Below, in pieces: positions 27,009-39,400 of a stretch of 64,000 nt of DNA. The notes below the pieces were generated by a model that was not told the origin of the DNA, made no database searches, and saw only the letters and a list, made by a program, of their open reading frames with translations. Within the stretch, counting starts at the first letter, position 1, and every line of letters begins with the position of its first letter. The translations under genes and the position numbers were made by a program. Origin of the DNA: Baylisascaris procyonis (Eukaryota; Nematoda; Chromadorea; Rhabditida; Ascarididae); assembly GCA_037389465.1 (NCBI GenBank), contig JAZARR010000250.1, positions 1,674,001 to 1,738,000 on the forward strand. Direction: 5' to 3'.

Positions 27009-27014
27009 TTTATT
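27009..27014 (-). terminator. Candidate polyadenylation signal of EXOSC8
   Basis: AATAAA on the minus strand about 63 nt beyond the EXOSC8 stop codon. It is the first canonical hexamer I see after the stop, consistent with a short 3' UTR. Confidence 0.45.
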
Positions 27015-27076
27015 ATCCTAAATACAGATAATAAAGATCTATAATATTCGATAAGAAAACGCGAACAAGAAAACCT

Positions 27077-30000
27077 TCAAGAAGCTCTTGTCTTGAGATG
27101 TGCATCTCTTGCCTTAACGAGTGATTCGGCGACAAGTTTTTGCCGTGATGCGGCCAATTGGAAAAGTGTTCGAAGAGTGCCCTCATCACCACAATATCCA
27201 TGTATTATTATACGATATACTCGTGCATTATTACCGATCACGATACTTGCACTACTCGCTAACAAATCAAATAAATCGGCAACCGGATCGCATAAAATTT
27301 TTGCCTGAAAATTCTATCGATCAATTGCTTTTGTATTTTTGTCTTTAATATTCCAGAAATCAGCACACCTCACTTTCAAGTGCTCTGCATAAAGATATTT
27401 GGTTCCCCAGTGCCTATCAATCTTTATAGTTACCACTTATCACCATATCTACATGGTGATATAGTTGAGCCTACTCTTCTTGCTAGTAATGACAGCTCCC
27501 GTTAAAACTATTTATTAGCATTATTTATATAAGCAATGCAAGTACAGGAAGCTGTATACCTGTTTGATACTGTAAGAAGATGTAAAGTCCATAAAATGCC
27601 TTATCAAAGATCAGGAAATACAGCTTGAGCGATCATAAATAAAGGACTAAACAAAAAATTTGATCGCAAACATACGGATATAAGTTTCAACCATATAAAT
27701 TCACTTAATCCACCGATGAAAAACCAACCTTATTTGGAGCATGTGCATCAAGAACTATGAATGTGCTAAGGACAGGTAAATCAGCAAGGGAGATATGCTC
27801 GGATTGTTCACTGAGTACCACCTCGTTGATATTGACTGTAATATCTTCATCGAAATCAACGTTCACTTTCGGTAGTTGAAGATCAAGAAAAGCTCCCGTT
27901 ACACAAGTCACAAGCGTATCTAATAAGCATCCATCCACGTTCAGGATCTAAAAATTGTGGTAATAAACGAGATATTCTTCGCAACAGTCTATTATCACCA
28001 ACGGAAGTCTACTAATATCAACTATCTCGAAAAAATTCTCTAAACATAACAGGTCATTCAAAGAAAAAAAAACATTCCTCGAGGAAAATATATGAAAAAA
28101 TATACAAGTAATATAAGCGGTATATGACCTCGAATAATTTTAAAATCATCTTCAAGACAAAAGGCACAGAAGAAATGTTCACATCACTGATATTTCCTTT
28201 CATGATACGTGCATATTTCTCCTTGTTTCCTCAGTTGAAGGTAAAACGACGCCTTTTTGCCTTTAATTCAGGAAGGATGAATGGAGGATTCTAATCTAGG
28301 AGGATTATATTAATAATGTAACTTCAACTGAAGATAAGGATCACAACATATCTCTTTCCATTGACACCTTCAAATTAAAGTTTAGGAAGAGAAATAAACG
28401 AGGATAGTGCAAGATAGGCACAAATGCCATTCGGTAACACCTCTCGCCCACGGAAATAAACACCTTCCAAACGAACCCTGATCAGAATCTTCTTCCAGTA
28501 AAGTCAGTACACCCTCTCATTCGGAAGCAAAGTATTACAAAAATTTTGAGGACCACCAATTTTTACATTGTCAAAAAAAAACCTTTCCGAAACCTTCCCT
28601 CCCCCCCCCCTTACCATTTCATATCACTGTCTCAATGATGACAACAATCACAGCACAAATAACGAGATACACATACCGCAATGTGCAAATGTAGAATCCA
28701 CATAAGTCTACCGTTTGCGGTAACCAATTGATCTCTCTTAAAAAATGCCTCTTCTTCGACAAGTTGCTTCAATAATATTTCTGCATCCTCCACTAAACGC
28801 TGAAAATGAATCTTTGCGGGAACTTATTGAATACGCCATCGTTGGAAATTTAGTCATTCTGCATTTTGAACTTGAAAGACTTGATCTAACAACACTGAGC
28901 TACTAATCAGATTTAAATTAAAGTAAACAACATATCAAACTAAAGTTGCATCTTTCGCTTCTCTATCTTTAATCAGATGGAAACCCTCAAATCAGGTCGA
29001 TTGCCCTTTATCGTAATAACACTCCAACACTACGCTTTTATTCTATTCTACCACTTTTATATTCGATACAGAATATCGGCAAATAGCTGACAATCTGCCA
29101 ATGAAATATCCTTTTCTTTCTTTCATAAGCCCAAAGCGCATCCTATAGTTAAATTAATTATAATTACAAAAGAATACGTGCAAATCACAATCCGTGAGCG
29201 GCTATGCAAACCCAAAATCCTCAACTCATCCTCGATGAGGGTTTTGTAAGGGAGAAGGGGTCCTATCGCTCATCTCACTGATCCAAATCAGTCCTTATCA
29301 AATCTACACTATCGAAAACGTAGTGCGTTTGATAGGATAGCGATTATACACCTCTATAACTTACAAGATTTAACAATGGAACTCAATATAGATGAATTTA
29401 TATAAGCAACGTAGTGGATGAGGATATTTTTATCTCCATTATATGCATACGGCAATGTGAGGAAAAAAAGAATGAGAAAGGATATTCCTTAATGAAAAAG
29501 ACAACTGCTACGGTTCTTTCGACAGTATTCCGGTGGCAGACCCGGGGGATAGCCAAGAACGAGGTGCACGAGTATTCGGAACGCCATCAAGTTGTGATCG
29601 TATCTATGCCCTTCACTCAACTCTTGATAATAATATTACCCTCAGCAAAACAACGATGCCTTTCATCTAGCAAAGAAACCGATCAATAAAGTTGAAGAAT
29701 TCAACCTGTGGTATGATTGGTGCAGCGTCGATATGTGGTACAATAATTGAATCATCGGAACGCACAGCAAGAAATGGCTCTATTCGTGCCGTTACCATTG
29801 CACCACCTTGTCGACTAACACAAGAGCCAGCTGCCGATTGTGTAACTCCCATCTAGAAAAAAAAAAAACTAAAATTTGAGCAATAAATAATAATTTAAGT
29901 GAGAATTAAATTATGCACTATTATAGGATTAAATAATTCGAAAATTTCCATCAACGATAGTGAAAAATAAACGTAACGAATTTCAATCTAAAAAGCATAG

Positions 30001-31249
30001 ATGATTTGAATTTCGTTAAAATTACCACCATACATATATTAATTCATCTAGAGAGTGATTTCAAAAAAGAAAAATCACTAAACCATCATTGCATGCTAAT
30101 ATTGTCATAGCATATACTCTATGTGGTAATGATTTCTGTTAGAGCATGTAATCATGGCTTAACGGCTAGAAGTTAATAAGCGTGACGCATGCCACTATTA
30201 AGGCAAATTACAAAAATTTGAATTTAATAATTCGATAAAAATTATTTGAAAAATTAATTAAAAATTATTTGAAAAATTAGTAATTTCTGAAAAAAAACGT
30301 TCGTGCGAGCAGCTAATTAACGAGTGGATTTAATCCAATTTCAACGTGAACGCCATTTGTCATCATCCTTCTCTCAGCCTATATTCTCTACATTTCGAGC
30401 GTGAATTATTTTAAAATAAATGATTAGGCATGTATAATTGATTTCTTTACATAAACGATTATATTTAGTATCATTTATGGTATTATAGTAACAAAGCTCT
30501 ATAATACCACTGATTTACTGTAACAGAGGTGGGAATAACTAGATAAATTAAGATAACAGTAATGATATATTAAGAAAAACATAAATATTAATAGTCATGA
30601 CAATAATACAACTTAGGTAAGCAATAAATAAGGAATAAAAAACAGACTGTTATTACTACATACTAGTACTGCATACTGTTATTACCAGTATGCAGTACTA
30701 GTAGAAGTTATATGCAACACTAGTAGCAAACGCAAACAATACTAACAATAATAGGCGGCATATATATTGGAGACTGCAGAAAGCAGATAACAAGTAAGAA
30801 ATATATTTTATTGGCTGCGAAGAAGCATAATTGAATCTGCGTCGCGATTGTCGTAAACCACCATTTCGGAGCGGCGAAATATGTATGATTGGATAGGGCG
30901 GCAGAAAGAGTTATGCAAATTTTATTTCGAAATAACATTGAACCAAATAATAATAAACTAGAAAGTGATAGAATTCGAGTGCTTACTGTGGTCAATTTTC
31001 GGCTCCGAACGTGTTTCCAGTTGTTCTGTTATCGAAAAAAATCCATTTCGGCTGCGAATTTATTTTCATTTCCAATCCTAGAGATGAAGTTAACTCATCA
31101 CGTAAACAAAAATAATTTAAAAAAAAATGCACCTGGAGTGATATTGGTCGAAAAGAGTTGATACTTCGACCATCCGGATAGACCGATTCAAATAGGAATT
31201 GACTATAGTAGGCCAATGGATCACAAATCTTCAATAAATCCACAGACAT
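27077..31249 (-). CDS. EXOSC8: Exosome complex component EXOSC8 / Rrp43
   Basis: Non-catalytic RNase PH-fold subunit of the six-membered ring of the RNA exosome, which channels RNA to the 3'-5' nucleases in nucleus and cytoplasm. Five coding exons: 31249-31133, 29852-29706, 28799-28677, 27947-27729 and 27304-27077. All junctions are phase 0 and the product is 277 aa, matching the family's usual ~276. The N-terminus (DPLAYYSQFLFESVYPDGRS) matches the family's PLEYY...PDGR opening. IIVPHIDAAP corresponds to the YVVPNVDLPP stretch. Exons 3-4 give LMWILHLHIA then VDGCLLDTLV and LQLPKVNV, the core RNase PH strand/helix. The last exon ends LKTRAS then TGA. Exon 1 starts with a single G before the ATG, right after ttatattcag, suggesting SL trans-splicing. 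EXOSC7/Rrp42 is less likely because the N-terminus and the segment after LPKV fit EXOSC8. Intron 1 contains a perfect hairpin. Confidence 0.95.
30661..30703. repeat. Perfect 18-bp inverted repeat (hairpin) with 7-nt loop
   Basis: Arms TACTAGTACTGCATACTG and its exact reverse complement flank TTATTAC. It lies in intron 1 of EXOSC8. A partial third copy (ACTAGTAG) follows about 15 nt downstream. It could be a small foldback element or a structured intronic RNA; no flanking target duplication is evident. Confidence 0.9.
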
Positions 31250-31260
31250 CCTGAATATAA
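31250..31260 (-). promoter_or_regulatory. Likely SL trans-splice acceptor of EXOSC8
   Basis: Minus-strand ttatattcag ends one base before the ATG. A 5' UTR of 1 nt is compatible with spliced-leader addition and not with ordinary transcription initiation. Confidence 0.6.
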
Positions 31261-34078
31261 ATAAGCCGGTCGTTTTAAGTGAATTCCGTCGCCGAAACGC
31301 TAAATTCAATGGGCGATTTGTCGAAGCATTCAAATAAAAGAAAAATAAGGTCACACCTTCATGACATTAAACAACGGGCAAAGAGGCAATATCAACGCAT
31401 ATAATCATTGCTATCGATATGCATTCATAGCCCATGGATGTGATAGACGTCTTCAAAGAATACAAGAGCAGAAATAACGATTTGATATGGCTGAGGATAG
31501 TGGAATATTCAATAAAGTAGGTATATCCGACATCATTATCAATCAAAATATGTTCACAAGGCTTTAGGTTAGTGGCAGTACGACATCCCTATTGCCACAC
31601 TTCAAAAAAGGGTTCGATGACTTATCTACAAATTTGCGCCACTAATACTTCTTTAGCGATCCTTCTTATTTACCTGCCGTAAATATGAGGAAAAGGTAAC
31701 AAAGAAATAAGCGATAAGAAAACCATGCCTATAAAAGATTTAGAACTTATTTTACAACTTAATGTGGCCCAGTGTTGTTCAACGAAAGATAACGAGGGTA
31801 GCAACGTTGCGCCACTGACCATCGTGGTTAGGAAGTAATCAGTATCTACTGGCAAAAGACCTTCCAGAAACCGATTCAACGATCGTTACGAGATGGCCAT
31901 AAAAGTTTTATGGAAGTAGCTATTTTGGCGCTTTCGGGTCTACAATATACAGTTTGAAATTAGACATCCATAAAAAAATTTTCACCACTAGCTATTATTC
32001 CTCCTTCTTGCTAAAATGCCTGGTAGAAAACTTTAGCAAAGATAAACAGTTATTCCCCCCCCCCCCCCCCCAGCAAAGGTAAACAGTTATTCCCCCCCCT
32101 CGCCAACAATCTACAAATAGTGTACAAAAATATAAGCATTCATAGAAGTTTTGTGGTCATCTCCAAAAAACTTGTTTAATCGATTTTCTTGAAAGAACTT
32201 TTCCCAAAACAAGATCTAATCAACGATTATAAGTTATCTGGTAAGTTATTCCTGAAAATTCCCTCCCACCTAGACCAATGGTCGTTCTTATTCCCAAATC
32301 ATGGATTGGTTACGATAATCATGAAATCACTGCTACGTTACTGTATTGTATTACCTTCTTTCTAAACTAGGCTACTGTAATGCCCTTTCCACTCCCGTTT
32401 CTCTAGTCTCCTTCCTAAGTGGTACCCAAGGAGTGTCGGATACTCGACTCCAATACCATCGCCGATCATCACATGAGCACACCACCACAGTTCGTTTCGA
32501 CATATACAATAACTACATCGAATGAACAAACTGTAAATTTATATTTGCGACTTGACGGATAAGCCATGCGTTAGTGAACATTTTAATATGTAAAAAAGCT
32601 GAGTTAACCGTGAATAGCGGTAATCAAAACGAAAGAAAGCATGGGGGGGGGGGGTGGAGTGACGGTGGCGGGATGGATAGATGGTGGACGGTTGTTGGGA
32701 GGTGGTATGCATTATCTAAAGATTTACATAATTCCATACACTCCACTTTGATGAAATATTTGGAGCAAGCACGATGTGCAGACTCTATTCTCCACCTAAC
32801 AGGGAAGTATCTGTCTGCAATCTGTTTTTCCTAAGGTAACCTAGGGGTTAAATACCCATCCACAATGACATTAAGGGAGGACGATGACGCAATTCAGAAG
32901 CGGTAACCGTGAGTGATTTTAGCCTACGCTTGCCATTAGTTCTAATATTTCGCTTTGAAAAAAGACTCTCTTGGAGTCAATGACGTTTGACTCCGAGCAA
33001 ATTAACCAAAATTTAGATCCTGATCGATGGACAACTCAGAAAAGAACATGAACAAACTTGAACTGTGTCAAGGGGTAAACATGCTGTAAAGGTGGAACAT
33101 ATAGGGGCGATATAATACCTTTCATAAACAGTAAAAATAAGCTATAATATGATATAAAAATATCGGTGCGAAAGCATAGTATTCAAAATAGTTATACTAC
33201 GCTAAGCTTGCCACTTCTAGCACAACCCGTTATTTAGCACTTGCCCAACGGATTTGTAGGATGTTGAACCCGAACATTTTCCAACGGTTCAAAAATACAA
33301 CTGAGGGCTTTCTAATCCTTATATCCCTTATAATCCTTTATATCCTCATAATGCATAAACCTATTTTCTATAGCTTTATCGAAGTATACACAAACGAGGA
33401 AACCATAGTTATTTACTCGCAATAAAAGCAAGCTGACAGCATTACCAACCTTATTCGGGCTTAACAAAGAAGGAACTTGAATTCTTTAAACTTTTATACA
33501 ACTTTTTCTTGCGAATTTCTTTTCTTTTTCAATGTGAATAGCCTACCCCAGATATCGGATTTTTTTTTAAATTTTTTGAATACCAGTCCCCCCCTTCTTC
33601 GTAGTAAATTACTTTCAATCTATCAAAGACCAACTATCACCTCCCCCCCCCCCCCCAAATATTTCTTCTCGAAATGTTTATAAAAAGGAAGTCAAGCTAC
33701 TATAAAACAAGTCTATTCTCATAAGTGGAAAAAATGGGAAGCAAATTACATTAAACAAACAAAAAAAAAAAAAGAATAAATGATATCATTGGTCCGACGA
33801 GTACGGACTTGAATGCTGCATAACACACACAACGAATCGAGAAATTTTTGCATTTGGCGGGCTCTTTGAATATTTGCGTCGATTAGTTTATTTTTTGGGC
33901 GCGTAAAATATTTCAATTATAGATCTCCTCTCATCTTCAATACGAATGTAAAAATTCTTATATAGAAGAATATTAGTCCGCAGAATATGGTATGATCAAC
34001 GATATTGGCATTTGACGACCATCACTACCACCAATCACCTTTAAAAAATAGAGGGTAGATACTCAAAGCGGCAGAAGG

Positions 34079-34108
34079 TGGGGGGGGGGGGGGAAGGAGG
34101 GAGGGGGA
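34079..34108 (+). other. G-rich tract with G-quadruplex potential
   Basis: A run of about 15 G is followed by aagg, agg-type and GGGGG blocks within 30 nt. Four or more G-tracts of three or more are available on the plus strand. Function unknown; slippage-prone homopolymers like this also mark assembly uncertainty. Confidence 0.5.
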
Positions 34109-35309
34109 CAACCACCATAAATAAGGTGCTTTCACCTATTGTCTCCCTAACCCCTTCCACTTCACTTTAACTTGCCATCCCACTCTCCAAACATACCATA
34201 CTATGCGGAAATGCATAAAAATGACTAAAGAAAAATGCTTCGAACTACACTCGTTTTTTAATAGAAAGCAATAACATTTGCATAATAAACGCTAAAAAAT
34301 ATCACAAATAGAGAGAAACACTATAGTATAATATGGATAATATTCGATTCATATAATTAGTGAAAAAATAAAAATAAAACAAAGCGCAACAAAGTATCGA
34401 GTTAATAATAAGATTCGCAATGATATTTTCAATGCAAATATCGAAAATATTACGAGTTTATAAAAAAAAAAATTTCGGATATTATCTATTCAATAAAATT
34501 TTATTAAGTATCAAACTTATAGCGTGCAATTAGCGCAATAAATATCAAGTGAAATATAATCGATGAATTTTTTTTTTCTGAGCTGATTTTTAATTAGCTT
34601 TAATTATTTGTTTTCCATTTTTAAGTTTCAATTTTACGTTTTCAACTGAAAAATTTTAGAAAAACATCAATTTTCTGTTTTTTTTTCAGGCGAAGAAAAT
34701 AAGCCAAGCAGTTTAAAAAAAAATTGCAATGCATAAAATCATCAATAAATGCAATAATCTTCCTCTGAATTAGCCAGATCTTTTCAACGAGAAATGAATA
34801 ATTTATAAATAATAAAATATATTGGAGTAAAAATATTTATAGGCCCGTAATTTGTTTTTCTACTTTATAAAAAAAAAATGAAAATTTTTATTTATAAAAA
34901 GTATAAAATTCTAAAAGAATCGGCTTCAATTAATGGAATAATTTAAAAAATTCGTAATTAGTTTATGGCATCAATTTTTAGCTGAAGCAATCAACGTTAC
35001 TAACTCATATAGTAACGTTTTAGCAATAAGCGTTAAGCAACGATAGCATTAACAATCATTAGCACAATTGAGATGAGAGAATGAAAGCACACTGAAAAAT
35101 AAGAGAACCATTTTCAAACAATGCCTCTTTAGCAACGTTACCCGAGAAAATAACCCCTCATATTTATGTAAAAATTTATCGCTTAAGTCCTACAACGAAT
35201 TCTTTAAGTATACGGTAATTTTTGCATCATATACAGTAACGTTCCATATTTAAAACATTTCGATGGCTCAAGACATGATCACATTCCAAAAAAAGATCAA
35301 AACTCTCAC

Positions 35310-35550
35310 CCCTACAAAATAAAACTTCCCGTCACGACCCACATCCCAAATGGACGCCACTCTTAAATCAGCACATATGCTATCCAGAATGACATTGAAT
35401 GCGCCAAACGCGTCCAACTTAACCGTTATCTTCGCCTCGAACTGCAGTGTTTGCACCACTACCTCCACGTTGCAGTCGTCGTCTCTCGTCGGATGATGAA
35501 GTTGCAACAGCGAAATCCTGACCTGACGGTGCTGGTGACGTCCTTTGAGG
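35310..35550 (-). CDS. Isolated candidate exon, unidentified
   Basis: Acceptor tttttag at its right end and donor GGG|GTGAGA at its left enclose 80 open codons preceded by one base of a split codon. It is clearly more GC-rich than its surroundings. The translation (FEAKITVKLDAFGAFNVIL, then DGKFYFVG) alternates hydrophobic residues as in a beta-rich domain. I do not recognise the family and found no partner exon. It lies downstream of the BACURD stop, so it may be an exon of a small unseen gene or a relic. Confidence 0.35.
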
Positions 35551-36090
35551 CTAAAAATGACAATTCTTATAGATGCTGCCAAAAAGATGGAAATAGAAAC
35601 TTTTAGAGACGGAAATGTTGGAGGGCTCGATGCCGCAAAAAAACCTCTGCGCTTCTTAATATAGTATTCAAAACACTAAATAAGAGTCAATGCATCCGCA
35701 GATTTTTTCTAAAATTTTTCAATAAAACATGGACCAATGCCGGCAACAAACGATCGCATTGTCGCGAAAAAGGATCAACCAATTATAGCCCTATTGGATA
35801 TGAAAATTTCGAAATCGGTCTTAACGTTGTAGAAGTCAGTTCGAGATCGCCGCAGACATAGATAGCTCATCCCACCTCGTTACAACTCAAAGGCATCGTC
35901 TTCCGTCTCCTATTTTTCCTGGCTTCTCTAATCTCCAATTTTCCCTCACTCATTTATCGCTATTGCTTACTCTTAGCGTTTGATGTTCTGCAGGCTTAAT
36001 ACTAAGTCGGCCAGAAAGATGAGAAGGGAATAAAAGCGAACAAAAAAGTTAATAATAGGTATCAAGCGAGAAAAAGTCAATGAATTGAAA

Positions 36091-36376
36091 TCAAACCGAA
36101 ATCGAGTTGCTATGCGACGAGTGGGCATATGGTGGTAATTGTAATTGGGCACTAGATAGCGCACGAGGTGGTGAACAACGATCTGCATCACCACCACATC
36201 GAGCACATAAATGTCGCTCTTCAAACAGCAACACATTCATCGCCTCTTCGTAGATGCGGGCTTCAGGAAATTCCACTTTCGTCTGCTTCTTATCAGTAGC
36301 ATAAACTATTGACGTACAGCACACCTGTAACACAGTTACCATAAAAAAACCTCACGTACTAAGAGACGAAGATTAG

Positions 36377-36457
<81 letters not shown>

Positions 36458-39400
36458 CAGGTAGAATACATAGAGTTTCACGCAAAGCAATGCATTCCGT
36501 GCCCATTATAGCTACAAAATCGGGGAAGGGGTTGAAGAGGAAGGGATCGCACAAATCGAGTAAGCCACATCACATCAACTAGTACAATTTCGAGCAATTC
36601 ACATTCTTTATAAGTAGATCACGCTAGTTGAAATAATCTCTGAATAACAAAGAACCCATTAGGTAAAAGGTGTCAAAGGAAGCGGAAGTAGCGACCTACC
36701 AAACATCCTCATTCAACAAAACAAAACGATATATATTTCCCATCGCAGAAAAAAAAAGAAAGATGCTTACTTCAGCTTTTTTTCTGCCTTGACCAAAGAA
36801 TGTCCATTGACATACTTCCGCATTTTCTGCGCCGATATCTGAAACAATTACAAAACAAATTAATGTGATTTTAAAGAAATATCCCGAAGTATTATTACAC
36901 TGCAACTTAATCACTTAATATAACTAAGCAATATCTTTCGCATAGCTTTCATATATATCCCATCAAGATGAAACTTTTTAAAAGATTTGAATAGATCAAT
37001 ATATGTCTGGAGAGAGGGATTCGAACGAATAGACGATTGCGATTTTATGCTACACATTTTAGAAGGAACGATCAACTCCGAAAATATCCCACAAACCCAT
37101 ACTATTATCATCTAACTAATCAAAAAAAAAACACAACTTTCCCTCAAACCCTCATAAACTTTCTGCCCTAAATCGAGCAGTCATCTGTCACGAACGTAGT
37201 GCGTTGCCACCTTCCAACCACATCAACAACTCCAAATTTAAATAGGCCTGGCAAATAGTTTTCATCTTATAAGCGACTGTCAACAATAAAGGATAGATAT
37301 TCGCTAAGAAAAAACGAACGGGCCATCTGCAGAAGACAAAGTGTGTGACGTATTCATGACGTTCTATATCACAAAATTTTAAGTTTATGGATTACAACGT
37401 CAGAACAGTTTCATGTGCTCAGATTTTTGGGAGACCGCTAGTTCTCAAAATTCAGTCTCTATTTTGATATCCCGAAGTGAAAAAACATGCAAAACTAAGT
37501 GCGCGTCAAAGCATTCGCAATGCCACAATACTGGCGAATAGACGGCATCAAAAGACTCTTGCGGATGTCAGGACCGTTCAAAAAAAAAAAAAAAATAGAC
37601 CAAAGGATAAGAGGGTATATTTCTAATCACACCTATGATAATGGGATAAGAATACTCAACGCTCAATGACCATCGTATAATGCGGAGACGCGTTCAATAA
37701 TGATCAGAAATGCCTAGATGCCCTCTCCGAGAATTGGAAATATGGAATATTAGAGACGTCTAGACGTCTCCTGAAAGCATTAAACACAATATTCATTTCT
37801 ACTTACATTACACTAAAAATGTTCAACTTGTCCATAAGCAAATCACTGAACATTCTATAAGTAAAAAATTTCATCAACAATAAGTCAAAGAAAACTTCAA
37901 AAAGTCTCGAATCTTCGAATATACACAAGATCAGAGGTTGTCTTCCTATATCGAATTGATATAACTCCAAAATGCTATTGTTTACGGAATTATGTAATGA
38001 ACACATCACCAAAACTGCTATTTTCTCAGAAATAAACCCAATAATCTATAACCAACCTTTAACGAAAAGAACACGATCCGTAAATCGCAGCACTAAACGA
38101 TCGAATAATTCCAAGTTTTTCATAAGATTGTCATCCGATTGCGATGTGTACGAATATTTATTGTTGTGCCGATTCAATAGCAATTTTATCACCGGCTGAA
38201 AAACTATTCGATCATAAATGTTGCGATAAACATACAGATGGGCAGCAAAACAATGGTTATCAATATTAATAAAAACAAAGAAATTCTGGCGAATAAATTT
38301 TAATTTTTTTTTTTTAAACGAAACAGCGGGAATTTGCAACAGATTTCATAAACTTTACAAATTTTTCTCAAATTCCCTCAAAAACAACGAATTATTTCTC
38401 TCATTTTAAGCGAACCATTCGGTGAGTTAACTATCAATACTTTTTTCAACCTGCATCAATGATAAGCACTTTATCTAAGAGTGATAATAGGATGAAATTT
38501 TTTTAGTGATAACACCTTACAAAAGATCACCTGCCTATAAACCTTCCAATAAAAGTTATCAAAAACGGATCACTACTTATATTTTTATTATATAGTTAAC
38601 CCATATGATATAAAGAAAATTTAGCGTTGTTCTTCACTATCTCCAATTTTTTTCCTCTCTCCCTTGTGAATTCAATCCTCCCTGATAATCCTTGAGAAAA
38701 AAACTTTCCAATCATCGCAACACAATAAAATCAATAAATATAAACGAGTAATGTGACCTTTGTTGTGCTACTAACGATACGATCGCAATCCTTTTTTGTA
38801 CAGATGACTGGCACCTTGCAAAGACCGACCGGTTCCACATCTTCCTTTTTCATAATATTCAGCCAATCTTGACACTGTTGAACCAACTCCTAAATAAATT
38901 TCCCATCGGGTATCGATCAAACAAGACATAGGCTTCACAACGTCACCTACGCACCTATCAATATACCTCCACAAAAAGAATCCACCTCCGGGATAAGACA
39001 AAGCCTAGCGCGCTGTTGTAAAATCCACCTCAACCATGTCAAGGTTTAAAGCCACCTAATACCTCATGTAACCATTCAAATAAGATATCAGTGGAAGAAA
39101 ATTGCGTTCGTTGAAAGCATCACTTCAGCCAGCCAGCAAGACTCACTGCCAAAAAATATCACTCCCAAAAGCATCAAGTCACGGACATCAAATATCCCTG
39201 CTTCGTCACTTGCATTGTTTACTGGTCAATTCATATTAGCCACTTCAACAGTATTTATTGCTAATAATTTGCATAAATAAACTCTTGAGCTTTTCAAAAT
39301 TAATCCCATCTCAGTTTTCGCCAATATATGATTGAAAATGGCTTCCGCACTTCCAATAATGAGGTCCGTTTCTGTCAAATATGATAATGATACTTGCACC

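Larger units (their letters stand above)
31261..36090. other. Region between EXOSC8 and the BACURD gene
   Basis: AT-rich DNA with long homopolymers: poly-C at about 32056-32072 and 33640-33656, poly-G at 32643-32653, and a G-run cluster at 34079-34108. A motif close to aaacagttattccccc is repeated near 32045 and 32080. One candidate minus-strand exon (35310-35550) is listed separately; otherwise I see no gene. Confidence 0.55.
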
